This document shows positions 55,644-64,000 of a stretch of DNA of 64,000 nucleotides, one piece after another. The notes beneath the pieces were generated by a model. That model made no database searches. It was given only the letters and a program-made list of their open reading frames with translations, and was not told where the DNA came from. The translations under genes and the position numbers were made by a program. This DNA comes from Mesostigma viride (taxonomy: Eukaryota > Streptophyta > Mesostigmatophyceae > Mesostigmatales > Mesostigmataceae), in the NCBI GenBank assembly GCA_009746045.1, contig RPFO01000050.1:4939228-5003227 (forward strand). Direction: 5' to 3'. Within the stretch, counting starts at the first letter, position 1. Each line of letters opens with the position of its first letter.

Positions 55644-56929
55644 GGGGGTGTCCTACGTGCCCACTTGATGAGCGTTGAGCGTCGAGGTGGGGGCGGGGGG
55701 GGCTACAACCTGCACAGGAGCGCACCGACCGCAACACTCCCACTGCAGAGGCGGTAGGCTTGCTTTCTGTGGCGATCAAGGATGCTCGGTGCCCTGCATA
55801 TTGCTAAGGTGTGGTGAACAAGCCCCCCCTGTGTGATGGCATTAGCGCGGCCACATCCGCTGGAGGTTATTACCCTACTTGGAGGTCAAACAGGCAATCT
55901 CTATCTGTTGCCTGCTTGTGGATGATGGGGCAGATGGGCACGCCCGCCACAGCATGGTATGGTCGAACCATAATGCGGGAGCATTGAGAGGCGTGTGAGT
56001 GAACGAATGAACCGTGTAGTATAATGCCCTGCACCCATTATCTGGAACAAGTAGTTCCATGCCTTGTGATCATCGAAACCCGGTGCTGTGGTGGCGCAAA
56101 GTGCTTTTAATTAAGTCACAGCAATCCCCAACGCCCACGTGCATTTCCTGACCTGCGCTTGGTCGTAATCGCCATCACCAGCTGACATGGCTTCTGCTGT
56201 GTTGTGACCTCCCGGAAGAGCCATGGGTTCAAGTTACGTATCGATTGTGACCCCATGGTTGCGAACCAATGGTTGCATGACACTTGTCTCATGTTTCACC
56301 ACCCCCGCTGTGCATGTTTGTGATCTGCTTGGCCTGTCCAAACGTTGCAGCTCCCGAGACTTGGCTGCGTTGCTTCTTCGGGACATTGTTCGAAGGAAAT
56401 AAAGTCAGAAGTAAATTACATGTAAATTTCTTTTTGCCTTGAAAGAGGAACCTGACCCATGAAATGTCAATCATGCTCGCGGCATTTGTGCTACTGCGGG
56501 CACCAAGCAAAGAAGCAGGTTTAGAAGAACATGGATTGGTACCCGTGCATATAAGGGCAGACAGGGCTGTAGGATGGCTTAACGTAGATTGAGATCACAC
56601 TGTACATTTGGTGAGCCTAGCCCTATTGATGATATAATGTTATTTCGAGGCCCCGCACATGACACACAATTGATGACACAAATGATAAAACAATTGATAG
56701 CACGCGGCCCCGCTAATTTGGGGGGGCATATTCTGCTTTTCTTGTGTCAACTGATGGAGTCCGTCATATTATATACTTCATTTTGTGATTTATCACACAC
56801 ATAGAAATTGTTCAAATTGAACCGTGCCGGATTTTAACGCGTACGTAGCCGCCCCGCCCACCTAGCATAAGACCTAGTAGCACACAGTTGGTTGTCTCAC
56901 ATATAATCATCATCCGGGGGTAGATAAGG
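55644..56929. other. Downstream intergenic region, no gene recognised
   Basis: About 1.3 kb after the Ig-PH stop. Only short frames; no TGTAA poly(A) signal within the first few hundred bases that I could find. Confidence 0.45.
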
Positions 56930-57009
56930 TTGTTGACACCATTAAGTAGGAACACAACTCCGTTGGGAGTATATGTAGCACATAGCCCTGAGTAGCCTTG
57001 GTATATAGC
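56930..57009 (-). mobile_element. Hairpin-A retroelement tail, minus strand
   Basis: Reverse complement reads GGCTATGTGCTACATATACT CC-CAAC-GGAGTTGTGT; the T-G and A-T pairs keep the stem. It abuts a plus-oriented copy at 57010. Confidence 0.6.
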
Positions 57010-57354
57010 CACGATGATCTTCCACCCCATGACGGGCCTTAACCGGGCTCTGAGAGATCGTGGTGGTGCAGGTGCTCCTGCTGCACCTAGAGCAAGTCAT
57101 CCCCACCCTTGCAGGAAGTAGCCCAGAATGTGTTAAAAGCCATAAGCCCCTTCTCCGGGATATGTGCTACCCTACTTCAGGCCTTCACGCTGGACGACGA
57201 CTTGACCCTGGCCCAGCAACAGCGGCGACGCGAGCTATGGCCGACCTACCTTCAGCTCCGGCAGAGCGCAAGGGGGAAGCCGGTATACTGGAGGGGGGCG
57301 GTCATCCACGTTGACCACAAGCCCTGGCAGCCCCCTCCTGCCACCTCAGACTAG
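57010..57354 (+). pseudogene. ORF1 C-terminal domain joined to an upstream element end
   Basis: 57010-57165 is element UTR (gatgatctt..gcaggaagtag..gtgctac) cut just before its hairpin. It is followed by TFTLDDDLTLAQQQRRRELW-type sequence and GKPVYWRGAVIHV (57186-57354), ending in TAG. This is the same ORF1 C-terminal domain as at 6047-6253, truncated at its 5' side. Confidence 0.65.
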
Positions 57355-57800
57355 GAACATATATACCAGTAGTGTAGATTAGTAAGGCTTAGCCTAGCAT
57401 GTGGCCCACGCGCATGTGCGCCCATAATGGCCCCCATGGATGTTGCCTTCAGAATTTAGCCAAGCCATGCCTATAATGGGACCCCCATGGATGTTGCATT
57501 AAGAATTTAGCCATGCTATGCCATGCAGAGAGATGCTCTCTGTCGAGAAGCCATGCCCTAGCCCTTGTATAGCCATGATGATCTTCCTCCCCCGTGCCAG
57601 GATCCCCTTCGCTGGGTTGAACCTGAGACAGCATGGTGGTGCAGGTGCCCTTGCGGCACCTAGAGCAAGTGTTGCTTACATTCCCACCCTTGCATGAAGT
57701 AGCCTAGGATGTATTGAAAGCCATATGCCCCTTCTCAGGGATATGTGCTACATCTACTCCCAACGGAGTCATGTTGATAATTAATTAATTAATTAATTAC
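57355..57800 (+). mobile_element. ORF1-type element 3' UTR, hairpin A and TTAA tail
   Basis: About 393 bp from ORF1 stop to hairpin, the same length as the copy at 6254-6645. Includes TAGCCATGATG (57570-57580) and GGGTTGAACCT (57614-57624), spaced like pol III A and B boxes. The hairpin is at about 57746-57771 with one mismatch, then ATTAATTAATTAATTAATTA. Confidence 0.65.
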
Positions 57801-58500
57801 TTCAGGCCGCTTCAAGCTGCTCGGCAGTTGGCTTCCCGACTGCGAGGACGACCTGACGACACGGATCAGCATGGCGTGGGCACAACTCCATGACCACCGC
57901 CGCTGGTGGAGCAACCCCGCCCTACCCCGGATCGTCAAGCGTGACCTCTTCAAGGTCGTCATTCTGACGATCCTGACCTATGGCGCCGAGACCTGGACAC
58001 TGACGCAGGAGCTGGAGCAAGGATTCGACGGCAACGTCCCCAAGATGCTGCGCAAGGCCCTTAACATCCCCTTTGGTTTGCACATTAGCAATGAGGATTT
58101 GTACGCTGATTTGCCCTATAAATTAATTAATTAATTAGAAACATAACTCCGTTGGGAGTACATGTAGCACATATCCCTGAGAAGGGGCATATGGCTTTTA
58201 ATTCATTCTGGGCTACTTCCTGCAAGGGTGGGAAATATGTAAGCTACCCGTGCTCTAGGTGCACCAGGGCACCTGCACCCTCATGATCTTCACACTATGC
58301 CCAGCATTTGCCCTATGTTTCCCACAATATTAGGCACAGGCGCCTGGGCCTAGCCGGGCACCTGGCCCGCACAGATCAGGTAGACACATCAGATAGACTA
58401 GCTGGCACCAAGCCCGCCCAGCCTGGGCGATATGTCCTCACCTGGCGTGCCCCAGGCCGTGCGCTGCAGGTCCGCCACCTGTGGACTTTTCGTGATAGAC
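57801..58500 (+). pseudogene. LINE ORF2 C-terminal fragment, split by a nested insertion
   Basis: FKLLGSWLPDCEDDLTTRIS, WWSNPALPRIVKRDLFKVVI and LTYGAETWTLTQELEQGFDG.. up to YADLPY (58119). The frame resumes after the insertion (58306) with LPYVSHNIRHRRLGLAGHLA RTDQVDTSDR and PAQPGRYVLTW. Better preserved than the copy at 2019 and of a distinct subfamily. 5'-truncated next to a TTAA tail at 57800. Confidence 0.75.
58109..58316 (-). mobile_element. Nested hairpin-A insertion with 11-bp TSD
   Basis: The direct repeat ATTTGCCCTAT (58109-58119 and 58306-58316) flanks a 186-bp minus-oriented element. It has a TTAA tail (58121-58137), the hairpin ACATGtACTCC-CAAC-GGAGTTATGT, and UTR words GCAGGAAGTAGCCCAGAATG and TGCACCTAGAGCA. 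This is classic 5'-truncated target-primed insertion. Confidence 0.85.
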
Positions 58501-58815
58501 TCGGCATGGACATGTGCTACACCAGTGACGTGACGGGCTCACACCCGGGCAGCCTCCTGGTTTGTCTGTAATATGGAGGCAGATGGTACGCAAGGATAAA
58601 TGGCAAGTAGTGATGAAGGAGACCACCCCCAAGTCTGTGGGGGCTCCGCGTGTGACCGCGTATGGCATTCATAGCGATTCGGGCCGCGGTGCCCACAACC
58701 CTGTCACTAGGACCTAGATAGCTTACACCATCCATTCCATCCCATGTTCCCCTCCCACTGAGGACTTATGCTCACATGACGCAGTCACGTGTCTATTAAT
58801 TAATTAATTAATAAT
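58501..58815 (+). mobile_element. LINE 3' UTR with hairpin C and TTAA tail
   Basis: UTR following the ORF2 fragment, matching 16735-16985 on the minus strand. It ends in CACATGAC-GCA-GTCACGTG (58773-58791) and TCTATTAATTAATTAATTAA. Confidence 0.6.
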
Positions 58816-59040
58816 ATGCCACATATACTCCCAACGGAGTTATGTCCCTAATTAATTACTATTATTAATAGCCATGAGAAGGGGAGCCCACTTGCGGCAG
58901 TGAGAGAAGCTAGGGCGCCCTCCCTCCTTCTCGCCGTGTATATAGGGTTGAAGGTTCCTTTACTCTGTATTGGCACCCACCTGACGCAGTCACGTGCTTA
59001 TTAATTATTAAATGAGAAGGGGAATATGCATTTTAACAAG
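58816..59040 (+). mobile_element. Two stacked retroelement tails
   Basis: A hairpin-A copy (CACATATACTCCCAACGGAG TTATGT, about 58822-58848) with TTAATTA, then a hairpin-C copy (58978-58996) with TTAATTATTAAAT. Confidence 0.55.
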
Positions 59041-59059
59041 CTTAAGGGGGGGGGGATGC

Positions 59060-59426
59060 TTCGCATCCCCCCCAAAAGAAGGCGCAAAGCCGACCGTAAC
59101 TCTAGTAGTCGAGTTTCGATCCGTCCGCCGACAGATGGCAACTCGATTCAAGTCAACTGAAGCTTATGAAGGGGGCTGAAAAAAGGAAAAAGTCGGGAGA
59201 CAAATAACGACACGCTGTGTGGGCCTGAATCACCGCAGTACTAGTAGTACTAAAAGTTCCCACCCACCCGGAGGCCATGCGCCGCCTCAGTGATGTGCCC
59301 CCCCGCCGACCGGAAAAGTACGAAGATCCGCCACAGGATGCCTCCCCGGCCCGCCGCATGAGTGAGACGGCGAGGTCGCAAGGCCCCCCGCCCTCCGAGG
59401 TCAGCGAGACGCCAGAGTCTGCGGGA

Positions 59427-59461
<35 letters not shown>

Positions 59462-60877
59462 GGGTCCCCCCCCCCCCCCCCGGAGCCCCGCACAGTGAGA
59501 CGGCCCGCCCCGGCCGGGCGAGGTCGCAGGGCCCCCTCCTTAGCGAGACGCCATAGTCTGTGGGATCCCCCCGCTACCCCGGCCCCCGGCCCGCGCCCCC
59601 CACCCGTGGACCCGGAGTTCCCCCCCCCCCCCGGCACCCGGAGGTTCCCCCCCCCCCCCCCCGGCCCCCGCACAGTGAGACGGCCCGCCCCGGCCGGGCG
59701 AGGTCACAGGGCCGGCCCCCGCCCTCCTCAGCGAGACGCCACAGTCTGCGGGATCCCCCCGCTCCCCCGGCCCCGCGCCCCGCCACCCACCCGGAGTTTC
59801 CCCCCCCCCCCCTCCCGCCCACCCACCCGGAGGTTCCCCCCCCCCCCCCCCCCTCCCCCCTCAGCCGGCCATGATGCGCCCCCCGCCCCCCGCGAAAAGG
59901 CGTGGCACGAAGGACAGGCGTCGACCAGGAGGACCCCTGAAAAAGACCGGAAAAGTACGAAGATCCGCCACAGGATGCCTCCCCGCCTGAGTGAGACGGC
60001 GAGGTTGCAAGGCCCACGCGCCCCCCCGGCCCCACTCACCACCGGCACCCGGAGGTTCCCCCCCCCCCCCCCCCGGCCCCCGCACAGTGAGACGGCCCGC
60101 CCCGGCCGGGCGAGGTCGCAGGGCCCCCGCCCTCCTCAGCGAGACGCCATAGTCTGCGGGATCCCCCCGCTCCCCGGCCCCGCGCCCCCCACCCACCTGG
60201 AGTTTCCCCCCCCCCCTCCCCCCCCCGCCCCCCCCCCCCCGCGAAAAGGCGAAAACCGTCGCAAGCTCGCTCGAGTCGCTAACGTCAAAAATAATGTTGC
60301 GAGACTTGAAGCCATTAAAGATGCGAGCGAGTGAACGCGGCGCGAAGGACAGGCGTCGACGACGAGGACCCCTGAAAAAGACCGGAAAAGTACGGAGATC
60401 CACCACATGTATATAGCCTTGCCGAATGCTATTGGAGACCAACTAAAGCCGAATGCGAAGGATTCAACTAAAATGAAGTACGGTGAGAAGACGAAAGCCG
60501 TCATGCCGACCGTCACTCTAGTAGGCGACCCAGTTTCGTCGTTCCGACAGGTGGCAAGTCGTAAAAGTAAGACCGACTACCCGCCAGTCAAGCTCGATCG
60601 AGTCGCTAACGTCAAAATGTCGCGAGACGACTTTAAAGCCATTAAAGATTCGCAGCGAGTGAACGCCAATAGTACCCCACTGAACAAATGATCTCCGTCC
60701 GCCGCCCAAGATACGGAGTCTTCGGTCCAACCACGCACGGAAGGCTGTACGATCTCCAGATTCCGTCGACTTGCGCCCAACGGTAAAAGGCGAAAAGGAC
60801 ACGCGTCGACCACGAGGACCCCTGAAAAAGACCGGAAAAGTACGAAAAACGTACGGAGATCCGCCACAGGATGCCCG
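59060..60877 (+). repeat. Poly-C modular repeat with recurring coding-like segments
   Basis: At least four copies of GGAAAAGTACGAAGATCCGC CACAGGATGCC (59313, 59950, about 60385, 60835). There are several copies of a 150-200-bp GC block (CACAGTGAGACGGCCCGCCC..) separated by runs of 10-30 C. Plus-strand words repeat with amino-acid-level similarity: ARVANVKNNVARLEAIKDAS (about 60268-60333) and DRVANVKMSRDDFKAIKDSQ (about 60596-60655), and PTVTLV segments near 59090 and 60508. The largest frames are Pro/Arg low complexity. I do not recognise a gene; it may be a tandemly duplicated pseudogene or a repeat family. Confidence 0.5.
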
Positions 60878-61210
60878 ATGGTCTTTAATATAGTTGGATA
60901 CCAAGGAGACAACCATATGGCTTTTAGCCTTCAAAGAACAGCTAGTAGAGGACATGGGGGGCCTAGGCCTCTCCGTGATTTGGAAAAAGATGATGGACAA
61001 GGCCAAGTGGGCCCAGGTCATAGAGGACAACGAGCCCCCCCCCCGAGGGGAAGCGCCCGCGTGTGCAGACCCGCGGGAAGCACGCCAGACAGATCCCCTG
61101 GGGTAGAGTTGATGTTGATAATACATGTTGTAGGTAGCTGTTGTAGATAGATTAGACCGGTAGGACTGTTTGCACCCATCCATCCATCCATCCATCCATC
61201 CATCCATCGG
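60878..61210 (+). mobile_element. LINE 3' end (family of 2019), plus strand
   Basis: [37 protein letters not shown] (about 60922-61041) is the intact form of the C-terminus seen in decayed copies. UTR and (CATC)n of about 8 units (61175-61207) and GGGGTTAA follow; the hairpin/tail is cut off. Confidence 0.7.
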
Positions 61211-62037
61211 GGTTAACCCATGGTCCGCCAGCACTTTTTTTGGTTTTTTGACCCCTGAAAATGAAAAAAATCATAACTCCTAGACCACAACTCCAAACAC
61301 CCTCAACCAAGATGCCAGGAATATCTACACTTCAAGGGCTTTCAGAATATGCAATAATATCACGAGTCCATTCAGTGCCCTGGATGTTATCTTCAGTCAA
61401 AGTTGGACAAAAGACGAACTTTTTCGTGTTAGAAAAAGTTAAACCCCCCCCTTTTCTCCGGGGGAGGATTCTAAACACCAAAATCATGGTTGGATATTTT
61501 TATTAGAATGTTCAGGGGTCCCCCAACGGGGGGGGTGCACTCAGAATTGCATTTTACACACGGCACCATGCTCATATTGACACATGACTACGAACACCCC
61601 AAATGGAGAAAAATGCCATGCTATACAATTATGCAATATAAATGACCACAATAGAGTGCCAAACCTGCTGGAATCCAAACATGACGCCAACTTGCCATCA
61701 CTGAACGTTATCCCCCAAAGAAGTGCCACAAATTGTGCACCATAATGGCTAATACCCCTCCTAGAGCAGGCATGGAAAGCTGTTGCAATAACACTATCCT
61801 ACTCATCAAAAGACATGTAAGGACGTACGAGTTTCCCTGCAAACAACGTGCAAACGCATTGCCGTACCTGCCTCGATCATGACCTGGCCGGGTTCCGCTG
61901 GCCGGCAAGCTCATACGTCACGTATGCAGCTACTAGTGGGAGAGGCGGCCATAGCCGCTCTATCCATGCATCTGTCATCATTACCATGTTTAAGATATGT
62001 GCAAAGATGACGTCTAACGCGTCCACGTCCCCAGCAA
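61211..62037. other. Unassigned region
   Basis: An 81-codon frame (61261-61506, MKKIITPRPQLQTPSTKMPG) and short frames on both strands; none has recognisable features. Confidence 0.35.
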
Positions 62038-62158
62038 ATGGCGCAGCGGACTTTCGTAAAGACGCGGGAGGCCCAGGCAGACGGAAACTCCCAAGAACCA
62101 AAGGAAACCGGCGATACCAAACGGGACGTCTCGTCTGACAGTGACTACCAAGACAGAG
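62038..62158 (+). CDS. Possible first exon, unknown
   Basis: ATG at 62038 opens MAQRTFVKTREAQADGNSQE then PKETGDTKRDVSSDSDYQDR before an AGAG|gtaata donor. Hydrophilic and coding-like, but the overlapping frame from ATG 62007 (MTSNASTSPANGAADFRKDA) is equally open, and no downstream exon was found. Confidence 0.25.
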
Positions 62159-62757
62159 GTAATAGCCACTGCGTATTTTCTCAACAGCATAAATCTGATC
62201 ATTCTCGACGTACCAAAATAATGCATCATCGTTCAGGGGTCATCATCTGACCCATTTCAAGCCGCGGAACCCAAAATTGCCACAAAATGGCGCGCTGACA
62301 GCCATATCTTGCTATGCGCGCGCGCAACGGTAAAAAATGTTAGCAAAAGTCACGTGACTGCATGCAAGAAAGTGGTGGTATTTACTGTGCTATGGCGCAA
62401 TTACCTACCCAACCTACGCATTTTCATTGAGGTTGGGTCTGCCCCGACCCGCCGGACATATTTACGTTACGTCACTTACGTCGCAGGTCACGGAATTACG
62501 CGGTACAGTTACGTTACGTGTGTTGTGGTCAAATTTGACCACATCGGCGGACCATGGGTTAAGGGGACTCGGCGCGGCGAATATTTTCCGCGCCAAAAAA
62601 ATTCCGCGGTACCCTCCGTACCGTGAAAAGTGGGTGCACGGTGCGCGCACCCCTTGCGGAAGTGGCCATGGCGACTGCATTTAGACGAAACGTGACAAAT
62701 CTGGCACGCGGAAAGCAGAAAAAATGCTCGATTGTTGGAGAAAATTAGTTACTGATT
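62159..62757. other. Noncoding; perfect 18-bp palindrome at 62525-62542
   Basis: No gene seen. GTGGTCAAATTTGACCAC is a perfect palindrome within sequence rich in ACGTTACGT words. Confidence 0.5.
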
Positions 62758-63363
62758 CTAATTTATGGTGGGATGGTTGCGATCTATAATGTCGCGGGCT
62801 TTTTTTCTTTGCCATCGGCAGGGGGGGTCCGGCCTGAATTTCTGTCGGGATGAATAAAGTATAATGGATGCCTGCCGGTGTGATTGTCGATTGTTGCCAG
62901 TTTTGATGGTCGTAAGGAAAGCTAGTTTAACGATGTTTCTAAAGCTGTAAAAATTCCCGCTGCTATCTTTACCTTTCCCGTCATTTTGCGGTAAGATAAC
63001 ATTAGGCCTGCGCGATGCGTGCCCAACCTCTCCATGAAAGGGTGGCCTTTCTTGTGCGCCTGGGCACGAATAAATGCCCGTTATGGTACGTTCTTGTATT
63101 AAACGTCTTACTCTAGCGTTTTCCTGCTTTCTTAGCTCGTTGAGCGTAAGCTTTTTGCCTTCTTTCCGGCCAGATGCAGCCAGGAAGTTGCGGGTCCTGG
63201 CGCTGCATCGCTGGATTCCTGGATGTCTTTTAGCAAGTTCGTCTGTGACATAGCTGGCTTTCTGCAGCGCGTGGCCCGCAACCTGTCGGGAAGGTGTAAT
63301 GCTTTTATTTCCATGCTTCTCTGAAATTTCTTTTGCTTTATAGACAGTTGTGTTCGAGGAAAT
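62758..63363 (-). CDS. 201-codon open frame without ATG, unknown
   Basis: On the minus strand the frame between a TGA (63366-63364) and a TAG (62760-62758) is open for 201 codons and has no Met codon, so it can only be an exon or part of a broken ORF. It reads TTVYKAKEISEKHGNKSITP, VAGHALQKASYVTDELAKRH, GRKEGKKLTLNELRKQENAR, VRRLIQERTITGIYSCPG and ends RKKARDIIDRNHPTIN. It is basic, with two likely helical segments. A TATATAAAG word (63624-63632) and an ATG (63568) lie upstream, but I found no splice pair in phase. I do not recognise the family; transposon origin is possible. Confidence 0.4.
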   Translation of the reverse strand: MSSNTTVYKAKEISEKHGNKSITPSRQVAGHALQKASYVTDELAKRHPGIQRCSARTRNFLAASGRKEGKKLTLNELRKQENARVRRLIQERTITGIYSCPGAQERPPFHGEVGHASRRPNVILPQNDGKGKDSSGNFYSFRNIVKLAFLTTIKTGNNRQSHRQASIILYSSRQKFRPDPPCRWQRKKARDIIDRNHPTIN

Positions 63364-64000
63364 TCACGCGGTCTTCCTAAGCAGCGGCATCATTTTCCCC
63401 AGACACTGACGAGCTGGCACCTGTCTCCTAAAGAAAGTGGCTCGTGCTTGTTAGAAAGGAGGCAGTGTGCATTTTGCGGGACACAATGCTTTGGTGGCAC
63501 ATGCGTCAGGTAGGTTGTTCCAATGGTCTCTTCACCTTTCCCACTGAGTAAATGATAGCCTTTGTCATGCTAACCAGAGCAGCTAGCCACAGGTTGGCTG
63601 GATAAAAAGTCAGCTTATTTTCTCTTTATATACTGCGTGTGTGGTCCTCCACGTGGCCGGCTTGTTGGGCATTTTGGAAGAGGGTTTTTAATGTGTTGTT
63701 GGGTGAAACAACTTGGTTGTTGGCACAAAATCACACATTATTAGCCTGAGATAGGCATTACATATGCTGCTCAGGCGTGTCGTCCTACCAGCCTTGTTGT
63801 TAAGGGTAGACTCACAAGGCTGGCTGTGCCGATGGAGGGGTGGGGCGTATGACGCTCCGGACATCCTCCTCACACTCCGTGATCAAAGTGGGCATGTTTT
63901 GGGTGTCTAGGGTAGCAAAACAGATGTCATTTTGGCTCAGCACTAGCTCAATTCTCTTTTAGCGTCTACCCAGGTGGCATCACAGGAAAATCAATAACTT
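63364..64000. other. Upstream of the ATG-less frame; no gene recognised
   Basis: Contains a minus-strand TATATAAAG (63624-63632) followed by an ATG at 63568 reading MTKAIIYSVGK up to a gtgaag donor. This could be a small first exon but cannot be connected in phase. Confidence 0.3.

Overview
The window looks like nuclear DNA of a green alga (Chlorophyta, possibly a chlamydomonadalean). This is inferred from GT-AG genes with many short, GC-rich exons, a selenocysteine-pathway kinase, a plant-type Ig-PH protein, Ty1/copia and LINE-like elements, and very dense micro- and minisatellites. No operons, prophage or CRISPR are present.

Layout. 1-8650 is a graveyard of LINE-like fragments: reverse transcriptase with YADD boxes, a PD-(D/E)XK-like endonuclease piece, and two L1-ORF1-like coiled-coil/RRM ORFs. 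8672-16477 is a complete, young (LTRs ~99% identical) Ty1/copia-type LTR retrotransposon with a 5-bp target duplication. It has an extra ORF before gag and a retropepsin-like domain lying between integrase and reverse transcriptase. 16735-17360 is another broken LINE. 18161-29447 (minus strand) is a PSTK gene (O-phosphoseryl-tRNA(Sec) kinase) whose introns hold several tandem arrays, including one of about 142 copies of a 26-bp unit. 29448-31114 is a divergent promoter region with an inverted repeat. 31115-55643 (plus strand) is a gene for which I could join 27 exons in phase (5607 nt, 1868 codons plus stop). It encodes an N-terminal coiled coil, an Ig-PH module, an 800-residue acidic/Ser-rich linker and a second Ig-PH module, resembling plant SCAB1/AIR9-type proteins; many of its introns contain their own minisatellite. 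56900-61210 is a second cluster of nested LINE/SINE-like insertions and a poly-C modular repeat. 61211-64000 is mostly unassigned but holds a 201-codon open frame without any ATG on the minus strand.

Across the window at least a dozen retroelement 3' ends share one design: a short hairpin (loops CAAC or GCA) followed by a (TTAA)n tail. Together with ORF1-bearing copies that lack ORF2, this suggests a set of LINE-like partners and dependents using related 3'-end signals. The two host genes are head-to-head and not obviously related in function: PSTK feeds selenoprotein synthesis, and the Ig-PH protein is probably cytoskeletal or membrane-associated.

All exon joins were made by eye from splice consensus and reading phase; no transcript or database evidence was available.
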